Assembly: GCA_016838945.1 (NCBI GenBank)
Contig: JADLKP010000003.1
Span: forward strand, 1 to 40,379
Direction of reading: 5' to 3'
From: Methanobrevibacter sp.
GTDB taxonomy: Archaea; Methanobacteriota; Methanobacteria; Methanobacteriales; Methanobacteriaceae
Length of the DNA: 40,379 nt
Part shown: positions 1-7,649 of the stretch, in pieces
How the letters are laid out: each line of letters begins with the position of its first letter
How positions within the stretch are numbered: position 1 is the first letter of the stretch
Made by a program: the position numbers and the translations under genes
Notes under the pieces: model-generated
What the model saw: the letters and a program-made list of their open reading frames with translations, nothing else
Told to the model about the DNA's origin: nothing
Database searches by the model: none

Positions 1-138
1 AATAAAGTGAAGAATATAAATTTTGCAAAGGAAATTGAAACTCAAAATATCCTAAAAAATAATAAATAAAGTGAAGAATATAAATTTTGCAAAGGAAATT
101 GAAACTCAAAATATCCTAAAAAATAATAAATAAAGTGA
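1..138. repeat. Tandem duplication, 64-bp unit
   Basis: A 64-bp A+T-rich unit starts at 1 and 65, and a third partial copy starts at 129. The unit opens with AATAAAGTGAAGAATATAAA. The partial third copy runs into the start of the next gene and supplies its weak ribosome-binding AAAGTGA. The array touches the window edge, so it may have more copies upstream. Confidence 0.9.
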
Positions 139-142
139 AAAC

Positions 143-1084
143 ATGATTATAGATTCACCTCTAAAAATAAGAAACATCACTCTTTCCAATCGTATCGTAT
201 TGCCTCCTATGGCAAGAGAGCTCAGTGAGGAAGGAAAGGTTTCAGATGAATTGATTGACTATTACCAAAAGAGAGCAGACGGAACAGGGCTTATAATAGT
301 AGAGCATTCATATGTCTCTCCTGAAGGAATTGCAAGCAAAAGGCAGTTGTCCATGGCAGATGACAGCGTGATTGATGGATTTAAGAAACTTACTGATGCC
401 ATACATGCTCAAGGCAGCTTTGCAATTGCACAGATAAGCCATGCGGGATTTGAATCAATGAGTGAAGATAAGCTCAATTTAAATGAAATGACTCCTGAAG
501 ATATGGATGAAGTGAGGAATGCATTTATTGAAGCTGCTGTGCGAACTCAAAAGGCAGGTTTCGATGGTGTGGAGATTCACTCTGCACATGGATACTTCCT
601 GAACCAGTTCTATTCACCTTACACAAACAAAAGAACCGATGAATATGGTGGAGACCTTGAAAATAGAATCAGATTGCATAATGAAATAATCCGAGAAGTC
701 CGTGACCGTGTAGGTGAAGACTATATAATAGCCATTCGCTTAGGTGCCTATGACTATTTGGATGATGGATCAAAGCTTGAAGACATTCCAATTGCTGTAA
801 ATTCATTTATAGAAAATGGAGTTGACCTGATAGATATCAGCGGTGGACTCTGCAGATATAGAAGTCCAGTCAGCAAGGAGCCGGGATACTTTAAGGAACT
901 TAGCAAAATAGCTAAGGAGTCATGTGATGTTCCTGTGATTCTCACCGGTGGAGTGAAGAAGGCAAAGGATGCTGAAAGATTGCTTGAAGAGGAATACTGC
1001 GACTTGATTGGAATCGGCAGGGCATTTTTAATGGATGCTGAATGGTCTAAAAAGGCATTGTATAAATTAAGGAAAATAGAATGA
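143..1084 (+). CDS. Old yellow enzyme family FMN oxidoreductase (NADH:flavin oxidoreductase)
   Basis: A predicted cytosolic FMN-dependent ene-reductase-type enzyme of 313 residues folding as a single TIM barrel. Family motifs are visible in order: the N-terminal LSNRIVLPPM strand (15-23), QISHAG (97-102), the active-site pair in VEIHSAHGYFLNQF (His146 and His149), the TDEYGGDLENRIRL segment (about 165-178), and the C-terminal GIGRAFL phosphate-binding loop. It is shorter than the usual 340-380 residues. The loss falls just after QISHAG, where other members have a long substrate-covering loop, so the active site may be unusually open. There is no fused iron-sulfur or pyridine-nucleotide domain, so it is not a full 2,4-dienoyl-CoA reductase. 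Substrate unknown. The next gene is 120 bp downstream on the same strand. Confidence 0.88.
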   Translation: MIIDSPLKIRNITLSNRIVLPPMARELSEEGKVSDELIDYYQKRADGTGLIIVEHSYVSPEGIASKRQLSMADDSVIDGFKKLTDAIHAQGSFAIAQISHAGFESMSEDKLNLNEMTPEDMDEVRNAFIEAAVRTQKAGFDGVEIHSAHGYFLNQFYSPYTNKRTDEYGGDLENRIRLHNEIIREVRDRVGEDYIIAIRLGAYDYLDDGSKLEDIPIAVNSFIENGVDLIDISGGLCRYRSPVSKEPGYFKELSKIAKESCDVPVILTGGVKKAKDAERLLEEEYCDLIGIGRAFLMDAEWSKKALYKLRKIE

Positions 1085-1204
1085 ACTTCATGATAGATAA
1101 GCATATATGATAAAAAACAAGAAATCATCACAACAAAATAGAAAGATCAAAAAAATTTTAATTTACCAACTGACAAAATTGAAAAAACATATGAGGGCAA
1201 GACA

Positions 1205-2899
1205 ATGAGGAATATTATAATTGTTGAATGCGTTTCTACTGGAATAAACTTTATTCAAGACATTATTAATAGGAATTATAATCCTATAGTATTGCAGACA
1301 AAAAATGAAGAAGGGGAAGCAAATCAAGCTTATGAAAAGCTACTTAAAGACTCTTATAAAAAAATAGAGGCTGATTTTGAACTTATTTATGAAAAAGGTT
1401 CCTATGAAGAAACTCTTGATATGGTAATGAAATATGATCCTCTATTAGTTATTGCAGGATCTGAAAAGGGAGTGATTTTAGCAACCAAATTGGCAAATGA
1501 CTTAAGCCTTAAATGCAATCCAATAGAAAATCTTGATGCAATGACCCTTAAGGATAAGATGCAGGAAAGAATAGCTGAAAAGGGCCTTAGACATATTCGT
1601 GGAAAGGTGATACGTTCAATTGAAGAGGCTATTGATTATTATGATGAATGCGGATTCAAGGAAGTTGTTGTAAAGCCTGTCTACAGTGCAGGTTCTGTTG
1701 GCGTTAGGATTTGCTTAAATAAGGAAGATATGATAAATTCCCTTGAAGAACTCTTCAATGAAGTAAATATATATGGAGACGAAGTAAATGAATTTGTAAT
1801 CCAAGAGAGGATTGACGGAGATGAATATATTGTCAATACAGTTTCCTGCAATGGAGTTCATCGCATAACACTTATGTGGAAGTATACCAAGCGAAAAACC
1901 AATGAAGGTGGGCAAATTTATGATTACCAAGTAACTGTTAATGAATTAGGCCTTGGTGAAGCGAATCTGGTGGAATATGCTTATGATGTGGCGAATGCCA
2001 TAGGCATTAAATACGGACCTATTCATGGAGAATACATGATAGATGAAAATGGCCCTGTATTGATTGAAGTCAACTGTCGTCCATGCGGCTTGAATATGTC
2101 AGCGAAATTTATAGATAAAATATCCGGCCAACATGAAACAGACAGTGCTCTTGATTCCTATTTGAATCCTGAGAAGTTCAATTACGAAAAGAATAAAGGC
2201 TACACATTGTATGAACATGGTGCGATAAAGACAATCGTTGTTCCAAAAGACATCACTGCCGAATCAGCCCCTATGGCTGAAATCAGCAATAGACTGAAAA
2301 GCCATTGTGAAACCAGCATGGACATTATCGAACAGGCGCAATTCTTTACCAAAACACAAGATTTGGAAACAACTGGAGGAACAATTTACTTAGCTCATGA
2401 GAATCCCTACATCCTTCAAAAGGACCTCGATTTTTTATGTGATGTAGAAAAGTATGCATTTCAATTGGTATTGAGCAATCGGGAAGAGAAAAAGACATCC
2501 TTTGATGAAGATGAAAGCTACAATGACCTTAAAAGCATTTTAAATAAAATCCATGCTTATGGATTAACCCTATTTGTAACAGATGAAATCTTTGATGAAG
2601 TAGACTTGATGCAAGTATTGCCTGAAGAAATCAGGGATGTGAAGGGCGATTTTGATTGCGTAGTTGTCAATTTGAATAAAAGCATTACCAATAAAAAGGA
2701 TGACGAAGTGGCAAATCTATTGCTGAACATTATTGATAGGGTAAAGGTCGGAGGATTCATATTCATTCCTCAATCAACCTACCAATATCTTCCTAATGGC
2801 AGAATTGGGGCTGAAGCATTGATAAAGGTTTTAGATTTGAAACTGGAGCTTCCATTGCTGGACTTTAAAAAAGTTGCGATAGCTTCAAAAAGATTATGA
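1205..2899 (+). CDS. ATP-grasp ligase with an unusual C-terminal domain
   Basis: A 564-residue protein. Residues 1-105 look like the nucleotide-fold N-domain of the carbamoyl-phosphate-synthase/amino-acid-ligase ATP-grasp group. Residues 110-300 carry the ATP-grasp core: Lys157 in VVKP, the flexible loop SAGSVGV (161-167), ERIDGDEY (201-208) and the metal-binding LIEVNCRP (286-293; Glu288, Asn290). Such enzymes join a carboxylate to an amine through an acyl phosphate. The last 120 residues resemble the end of a SAM-methyltransferase fold (KVGGFIFIPQ, IELPL-like and VAIASKRL strands) but show no glycine-rich SAM loop. A role in dipeptide or wall-peptide synthesis is possible but unproven. Start chosen at the ATG after GAGGGCAAGACA. 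Confidence 0.8.
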   Translation: MRNIIIVECVSTGINFIQDIINRNYNPIVLQTKNEEGEANQAYEKLLKDSYKKIEADFELIYEKGSYEETLDMVMKYDPLLVIAGSEKGVILATKLANDLSLKCNPIENLDAMTLKDKMQERIAEKGLRHIRGKVIRSIEEAIDYYDECGFKEVVVKPVYSAGSVGVRICLNKEDMINSLEELFNEVNIYGDEVNEFVIQERIDGDEYIVNTVSCNGVHRITLMWKYTKRKTNEGGQIYDYQVTVNELGLGEANLVEYAYDVANAIGIKYGPIHGEYMIDENGPVLIEVNCRPCGLNMSAKFIDKISGQHETDSALDSYLNPEKFNYEKNKGYTLYEHGAIKTIVVPKDITAESAPMAEISNRLKSHCETSMDIIEQAQFFTKTQDLETTGGTIYLAHENPYILQKDLDFLCDVEKYAFQLVLSNREEKKTSFDEDESYNDLKSILNKIHAYGLTLFVTDEIFDEVDLMQVLPEEIRDVKGDFDCVVVNLNKSITNKKDDEVANLLLNIIDRVKVGGFIFIPQSTYQYLPNGRIGAEALIKVLDLKLELPLLDFKKVAIASKRL

Positions 2900-2910
2900 G
2901 AAGGGTTCAT

Positions 2911-3089
2911 CCCAATTACAAACATGCCAAATAATTTAAATATGGAAAATATATCCCAATTACAAAACATGCCAAATAATTTAAATATGGAAAATATATC
3001 CCAATTACAAAACATGCCAAATAATTTAAATATGGAAAATATATCCCAATTACAAAATATACCAAATATTATTTAAATATGGAAATATA
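2911..3089. repeat. Tandem duplication, 44-45-bp unit
   Basis: Units starting with CCCAATTACAAAACATGCC begin at 2911, 2955, 3000 and 3045. The first is one base shorter and the last is degenerate. The array lies in the 352-bp gap between the ATP-grasp gene and gatA. The rest of the gap holds a TATA-like box and a paired element, listed separately. Confidence 0.92.
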
Positions 3090-3100
3090 AAGTTAATATA

Positions 3101-3108
3101 TTATATAA
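3101..3108 (+). promoter_or_regulatory. Candidate TATA box for gatA
   Basis: TTATATAA sits in an A+T-rich stretch after the tandem repeat. Transcription would begin about 25 bp downstream and leave a leader of over 100 nt before the gatA start. The high A+T background makes this weak evidence. Confidence 0.35.
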
Positions 3109-3151
3109 AAAATAATGAAAATTACTATTTTTTATTAATTATATTTATTAA

Positions 3152-3210
3152 CAGTTGATGACAACAGACTGTTACTACTAACTGGCAGTTGAAGTCTAGA
3201 AACTGTTACT
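3152..3210 (+). promoter_or_regulatory. Paired 25-bp direct repeat with dyads in the gatA leader
   Basis: Two 25-bp elements at 3152-3176 and 3186-3210 share CAGTTGAWG at the left and ACTGTTACT at the right. The first contains the dyad AACAG-A-CTGTT; the second overlaps the dyad AACTG-G-CAGTT. The elements lie between the candidate TATA box and the gatA ribosome binding site, and are less A+T-rich than the flanks. They could be paired operators or a folded leader; function unknown. Confidence 0.4.
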
Positions 3211-3251
3211 CATAATTACAAATATTCATGAAAGAGAAAAAAGGTGTTTTA

Positions 3252-4637
3252 ATGAATATCCTTGAAAAATTAAATGCAATTAAAAATCAGGAAATTACTG
3301 CAAAGGAAAATGTAGAATCATATTTAAAAGTAATTGAAGAAAAAAATGAAGACATTAACGCTTTTCTTGAATTAAATACCGAACAGGCTATTGCTAAAGC
3401 TGAAGAAATCGATGCTAAAATCAAAGCTGGAGAAGAGGTCGGAGCTCTTGCAGGTTTAGTGTTTGGTATTAAAGCTAACATTAATGTGGAAGACTTAATC
3501 ATTTCCGCTGCATCCAAAACCTTGGAAGACTATATTGGAAGCTATGATGCAACTGTCGTCAAGAAAATAAAGGCAGAGGACGGAATCATCATCGGAATCA
3601 ACAACATGGATGAGTTTGCAGCAGGAAGTTCAACTGAAACCTCATACTATGGAGCGGTAAACAACCCCGCTGCACCTGGAAGAATCCCTGGAGGTTCAAG
3701 TGGAGGAAGTGCAGCAGCAGTGGCAGCAGATATGTGTGACATTGCAATCGGTTCTGACACAGGCGGATCAATCAGAAACCCATCTTCCCACTGTGGTGTG
3801 CTTGGTATGAAACCTACATACGGTGCAGTTTCAAGACAAGGTTTGCTTGACTTGTCAATGAGTTTAGACCAAATCGGACCTATGGCTCGTGACATCACTG
3901 GAATCGCCCTTGCACTTGACACCATCATCGGATATGACCCAACCGAATGCACAACCTTGAAATGGGATGCCCCTAACTTTACAGAAATAGCTGAATCAGT
4001 TAAAGGGGAAGAAAAGCCATTGGCTGGCATGAAAATAGCTACATGTAAGGAATTCAAGGAAGTCACCAGCGATGAGATCAATGGAATCATTGACGAATCT
4101 GTAGCTAAGCTTGAGGAATTAGGTGCTGAAGTAGTTGAATTAAGCTTCGACCACATCGACATCTGTTTACCTACCTACTACCTCATCAACTATGTTGAAT
4201 TCTTCTCTGCAACCAGAAAATACGATGGAAGAAAATACGGTTCAAGAATCGAAGAGGTATGTGGTGCAGAAGTACTTAGAAGAATCCAAATGGGTTCATA
4301 CATTTCACAAAAGGAATTCAGCGGCAAATACTATCAGAAAGCACTTCAAGCTAGGTCCCTCATTAGAAATGAGATCAATAAGATGTTGGAAGGTGTGGAC
4401 TTGATTGTAGGGCCTACCGTTCCTAAATTGCCACACAAATTAGGTGAAGAATTGGAACCTATGGAAATGTATGCATACGACGTCCTTACCGTAATTGCTA
4501 ACTTGGCAGGTATTCCAGCAGCTAGCGTAAAAGCAGGTGAAGTTGAGGGCATTCCTGTAGGATTGCAATTGCAGGCAAAACCTCAAGATGATGCAAAGAT
4601 TGTCAAAGCAATGGCTGCATTCGAGTATGCAAAATAA
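3252..4637 (+). CDS. gatA: Asp-tRNA(Asn)/Glu-tRNA(Gln) amidotransferase subunit A
   Basis: GatA is the amidase subunit of GatCAB. It releases ammonia from glutamine and passes it to GatB to amidate a mischarged tRNA. In archaea, which use GatDE for Gln-tRNA, GatCAB mainly makes Asn-tRNA(Asn). The amidase-signature triad is visible: Lys74 in FGIKANI, Ser149 in GGSSGGSAAA, and nucleophile Ser173 in SDTGGSIRNP, with family spacing. The 461-residue length is typical. The start is the ATG preceded by AAGGTGTT; an in-frame ATG at 3228 lacks a ribosome binding site. No gatB or gatC is adjacent. Confidence 0.95.
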   Translation: MNILEKLNAIKNQEITAKENVESYLKVIEEKNEDINAFLELNTEQAIAKAEEIDAKIKAGEEVGALAGLVFGIKANINVEDLIISAASKTLEDYIGSYDATVVKKIKAEDGIIIGINNMDEFAAGSSTETSYYGAVNNPAAPGRIPGGSSGGSAAAVAADMCDIAIGSDTGGSIRNPSSHCGVLGMKPTYGAVSRQGLLDLSMSLDQIGPMARDITGIALALDTIIGYDPTECTTLKWDAPNFTEIAESVKGEEKPLAGMKIATCKEFKEVTSDEINGIIDESVAKLEELGAEVVELSFDHIDICLPTYYLINYVEFFSATRKYDGRKYGSRIEEVCGAEVLRRIQMGSYISQKEFSGKYYQKALQARSLIRNEINKMLEGVDLIVGPTVPKLPHKLGEELEPMEMYAYDVLTVIANLAGIPAASVKAGEVEGIPVGLQLQAKPQDDAKIVKAMAAFEYAK

Positions 4638-4650
4638 ATTTAAATCATAA

Positions 4651-4712
4651 TGGCTTTTAGCTATTATTTTACTTTTTTTACTTTTTTTAGCTATTTTTTA
4701 CTACTATTTTTA
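4651..4712 (+). terminator. Poly-T terminator region after gatA
   Basis: Several T-runs of four to eight bases, separated by AC or AGC, follow the gatA stop codon. Archaeal RNA polymerase stops on such T-tracts without a strong hairpin. No clear stem was seen. Confidence 0.5.
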
Positions 4713-4734
4713 TTTTAATTTAAGAGGATTTAAA

Positions 4735-5424
4735 ATGACAGACAATTCATCAAATAAGCAGAATTCCAACAGAAGAAACAGAAACAATTCTAAAAATTCC
4801 AACAACAAAAAGCTCATTCAAGAAATAAGCAAACTGAAAGAAGAGCTTGAAATCAAAAATGAAGAGATTCAGGAATTGGAATATGAATTGTCCCTAAAGG
4901 ATGAAAAGATAGAGGACATAAGGAATGACTTGGAATTGAAAGCTGTTGAAATTGATGAATGCAGTCAAAAATTGGATGAAGCGAAAGATAAAATAAGCAA
5001 GCTCAACAATGCTCTTGTCAAATACAAGTTTGAAAGGGAGAAGCTTGACTTGAAGTTGAAAAACGAGATAAACTATGAGAAGTCAAGAATGAAGGAAATG
5101 GATGATTTAGAGAAGAAAATCAATGAGAAGGTAGCAATCATTGATGACAAGCAGGATCAAATCAACTACCTCAGAAGCCTGATCAATGACTATAAGGAGC
5201 AAGTCAAAAGCAATGCAGATAACCTTGAGCTTCAATTGAAGAAAATAACAAAGACTTATGACAATCTATTAAGCCAAAAGGATTCAATAATAGAAAAGCA
5301 GGACAAGACAATTGAAGAGATGATTGAATCTGCAAAGCAAATGGCAAAAGACAATAAGGCTACAATTACAAGCCTTGAATTGCAAATAGGCAATTATAGG
5401 GAATTGCTGAAAAAATATGAATAA
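4735..5424 (+). CDS. Coiled-coil protein of unknown function
   Basis: A 229-residue protein with no recognisable catalytic domain. Residues 1-24 are polar and rich in Asn, Ser and Arg. From about residue 27 to the end it is almost continuous heptad-like coiled coil rich in Glu, Lys, Leu and Ile, for example EELEIKNEEIQELEYEL. No signal peptide or membrane segment is seen, so it is probably cytosolic and elongated or oligomeric. The ATG follows AGAGGATTTAAA, a good ribosome binding site. It lies 97 bp after gatA behind the T-tracts, so it is probably transcribed separately. It faces the EF-hand gene convergently across 80 bp. The architecture is too generic to assign a role. Confidence 0.75.
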   Translation: MTDNSSNKQNSNRRNRNNSKNSNNKKLIQEISKLKEELEIKNEEIQELEYELSLKDEKIEDIRNDLELKAVEIDECSQKLDEAKDKISKLNNALVKYKFEREKLDLKLKNEINYEKSRMKEMDDLEKKINEKVAIIDDKQDQINYLRSLINDYKEQVKSNADNLELQLKKITKTYDNLLSQKDSIIEKQDKTIEEMIESAKQMAKDNKATITSLELQIGNYRELLKKYE

Positions 5425-5504
5425 AAATTGATCAATACCTATCAATGAAGAGTATTGAAAAACACGAATAAAAACAATTAAAAAAAAGTAAATTATTCTA
5501 TAAA

Positions 5505-6185
5505 TCAAACAAGATTCATAGAATAATAGAACGAAGGCAATGTCAACTCATAATATCCTTCTTCATAATTCAAGTTCAAGTCATCCGGATTAGAGATGGT
5601 TGCACCACATTCGCCACATCTGTAGACTCCGCCGGATTCATATATTGCTTCACTTCCACAATATGGACAGGTTTCAGCTCCGTCTCCATCACTTGAACTG
5701 CCGCTTCTTAAAGCAAATGGATTTGAATTTGATGAAGAAGATGAAGAAGATGAAGATTTTTTAGCCCTTTCTTGAGCTTCCCTTTGAGCCTTTTTCTCCT
5801 TATTTTTCAAATCATTGATGAATCCTTTTACTTTTATAACATAATGGTCATATTCTCCACCTATGAGCAGCCCATTATCGTTTTTATCACAATATACAAA
5901 CATTTCATAGAGATCATTTTCACTGATGCTGTATTTTGAAGTATGATCATAGGATTTAACTTCATCAAAGCTTAATCCCCCATCGCCGTTTAGATCCAAT
6001 TGGGTGAAATCAGCATATTTTGTATTGGTATCTTCTGTATAGGAATCATACGGAATTCCTAAAACCAGATTGCCTATAAGACTGATTATAAATAGAACTA
6101 TCCAAACTGCACAGCATCCAACTATGATTCTGCTGATAATGTTCATTTCATTGAACCTATTAATCTTATCCTCTAAACCTGACAT
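5505..6185 (-). CDS. Membrane protein with paired EF-hands and a C-terminal zinc ribbon
   Basis: A 226-residue protein with one hydrophobic helix (about 18-44), two canonical EF-hand loops (Asp64-Glu75, DLNGDGGLSFDE; Asp100-Glu111, DKNDNGLLIGGE), a charged helix, a Ser-rich linker (144-155) and a zinc ribbon (Cys173, Cys176, Cys190, Cys193). Both EF-loops keep the acidic or amide ligands at positions 1, 3, 5 and 12 and the central Gly, so calcium binding is likely. Basic residues before the helix and acidic ones after suggest the EF-hands face outside, by the positive-inside rule. The ATG at 6185 follows AAAGGGGATTTT; an upstream TTG would overlap this site. It is a paralogue of the next gene upstream and probably co-transcribed with it. 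Function unknown. Confidence 0.82.
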   Translation of the reverse strand: MSGLEDKINRFNEMNIISRIIVGCCAVWIVLFIISLIGNLVLGIPYDSYTEDTNTKYADFTQLDLNGDGGLSFDEVKSYDHTSKYSISENDLYEMFVYCDKNDNGLLIGGEYDHYVIKVKGFINDLKNKEKKAQREAQERAKKSSSSSSSSSNSNPFALRSGSSSDGDGAETCPYCGSEAIYESGGVYRCGECGATISNPDDLNLNYEEGYYELTLPSFYYSMNLV

Positions 6186-6228
6186 AAAATCCCCTTTTCT
6201 CAAGTAATTATTATTTTATGTAAACTTA

Positions 6229-7068
6229 TTAATTAATAGTTATGGTAACTGGAGCTGTCAACTCCATATATCCTTCCCCATATCCCAACTCCAGATCATC
6301 CGGATTGTAGATATTGGAACCGCATGCAGCGCATCTATAATGGCCTCCGGTTTCATAGACAGATTCGCTTCCGCAGTATGGGCAGGTCAAAACATAGCCT
6401 TCGCCACTATCATATTCTTGATCATCTAGACTGTTGGTGGATTTGGAGTTTCCTGAACTGTAATCATGGCCTCCGCTTGATGAGGATGAACTGGAATATT
6501 TGAATTTGTCACTGCCTGAACTGGAAGAACTGGAATCAATGTAATATTTCCTATAAAATTTTAAATCATCATAAAACAGTTCATACTCATGGCCCTTCAG
6601 ATAGCCATTATGATTCGTATCCGCCTCATTGAAATATTTGGTCACGTTTGAATCAGGTATGTTTGGATTTACTTGCAAAGCCTCATCAAGGGATAATCTC
6701 CCATTCCCATCCACATCAAAATATTCATAGGTATGGCCATAGCTTATAGGAAAGCTTTCACCAGCATCATGATAAACAACTGCAACCACAATAAAACCAA
6801 TGAAAAGAATTAAAGGCACATAGCAGCACCACATCTTCATACTGCCATTCCTTTTTGAATCAGGATTGGCATTTGTGCCATTAGAATTAGAACCGAGCGA
6901 TGCAGAAGCGTCAACACTTGAAGTGCCTATGAAACCAAACGATGCAGAAGCGTCAGCACTTGAAGCACCTATGGAATCATTCAAACTTGAATCCAATTTG
7001 AATCCACATTCAGCACAATAAATGGCCTTGTCAATATTTTCCTTTCCACATTTTGCACATTTTTTCAT
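6229..7068 (-). CDS. Membrane protein with two zinc ribbons and paired EF-hands
   Basis: A 279-residue paralogue of the downstream gene with an added N-terminal domain. In order: zinc ribbon (Cys4, Cys7, Cys18, Cys21), a Ser/Ala-rich region with an imperfect SSxDASAS repeat (about 36-58), a membrane helix (about 80-98), EF-hands at Asp118-Glu129 (DVDGNGRLSLDE) and Asp150-Glu161 (DTNHNGYLKGHE), Ser/Gly-rich linkers, and a second zinc ribbon (Cys229, Cys232, Cys246, Cys249). The C-terminal ribbons of both proteins share the CPYCGSE start and a (Y/N)NPDDL-type tail. The ATG follows GAGGGGGGTAAT, a very strong ribosome binding site. The gene lies 62 bp after ribK and 43 bp before its paralogue. 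A calcium-sensing or scaffolding role is speculation. Confidence 0.82.
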   Translation of the reverse strand: MKKCAKCGKENIDKAIYCAECGFKLDSSLNDSIGASSADASASFGFIGTSSVDASASLGSNSNGTNANPDSKRNGSMKMWCCYVPLILFIGFIVVAVVYHDAGESFPISYGHTYEYFDVDGNGRLSLDEALQVNPNIPDSNVTKYFNEADTNHNGYLKGHEYELFYDDLKFYRKYYIDSSSSSSGSDKFKYSSSSSSSGGHDYSSGNSKSTNSLDDQEYDSGEGYVLTCPYCGSESVYETGGHYRCAACGSNIYNPDDLELGYGEGYMELTAPVTITIN

Positions 7069-7130
7069 ATTACCCCCCTCAATATAAAAATCAGCTATTT
7101 ATAAAAAAACTTAAAAAAATAGAATAGTCA

Positions 7131-7511
7131 TTAAATGTCAATGGTTATAAGAACCTCATCTCCATCATTAAAATTGTATTTGTCTCTCAATTTGTCCTTT
7201 GCTATGAACTCAAGATAATTTTCGTCATGGGTTGTCTTGTCTGGAAATACGATTGCTCCAACAATCTCATCATTGAGATGAGCTTTGATATACCTTACGG
7301 CACCGAATCCTTGATCTGGCTTTATGACATTCTTGCAGCTGTTTTTCATCAGTCTGATGTCATCAAGCTTATCCTCTTCTACAATAAGATTCAAAGTTCC
7401 GGCAAATGGGGTGAACCCGCATTTCTCTCTGAACTGGTCCTTATAAAAGTCCTGACCTAAAAAATATGCAGCTTTTCCTAAACCTGTTGTAACAATTCCT
7501 GTAATTTCCAT
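7131..7511 (-). CDS. ribK: CTP-dependent riboflavin kinase
   Basis: The archaeal enzyme that phosphorylates riboflavin to FMN using CTP rather than ATP; it is unrelated to bacterial RibF. At 126 residues it matches the small single-domain family. Visible family features are the N-terminal ITGIVTTGLGKAAYFLGQ segment (3-20), the FREKCGFTPFAGTLNL segment (27-42), in which FxPFxGTLN is the hallmark, and a barrel-like C-terminus ending DGDEVLITI. The ATG follows TAGGGATTATA. It is first of three leftward genes; the two downstream genes encode the EF-hand/zinc-ribbon proteins, with no evident functional link to flavin metabolism. Confidence 0.9.
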   Translation of the reverse strand: MEITGIVTTGLGKAAYFLGQDFYKDQFREKCGFTPFAGTLNLIVEEDKLDDIRLMKNSCKNVIKPDQGFGAVRYIKAHLNDEIVGAIVFPDKTTHDENYLEFIAKDKLRDKYNFNDGDEVLITIDI

Positions 7512-7544
7512 TATAATCCCTAAATAAATGTAATACTTATAAAT

Positions 7545-7639
7545 AAATAATTTAAAACTATTGTGAAACCAATAATAATTATAGCATGCATAATATAATA
7601 ATTAAAAACTATTGTGAAACCAATAATAATTATAGCATG
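7545..7639. repeat. Tandem duplication, 51-bp unit
   Basis: Two copies of a 51-bp unit containing AACTATTGTGAAACCAATAA begin near 7556 and 7607. They fill most of the gap between ribK and the glycosyltransferase gene. Confidence 0.88.
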
Positions 7640-7649
7640 AACCGATTCA

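Noticed and set aside
2779..3015. Leftward open frame of 78 codons with internal repeat MFCNWDIFSIFKLFG
   Set aside because: It is a translation of the 45-bp intergenic tandem repeat plus the antisense of the ATP-grasp gene. There is no ribosome binding site and no family resemblance.
2911..3089. Possible CRISPR or mobile-element remnant in the intergenic tandem repeats
   Set aside because: Units are directly adjacent with no unique spacers, no terminal inverted repeats and no transposase. Units at different loci are unrelated.
3647..4162. Leftward open frame of 171 codons inside gatA
   Set aside because: It is antisense to a confidently identified gatA and is a by-product of that gene's codon use.
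5425..5504. Stem CAATAC/GTATTG between the coiled-coil and EF-hand genes as a bidirectional terminator
   Set aside because: The stem is only 6 bp with a 13-base loop and no adjoining T-tract in either direction.
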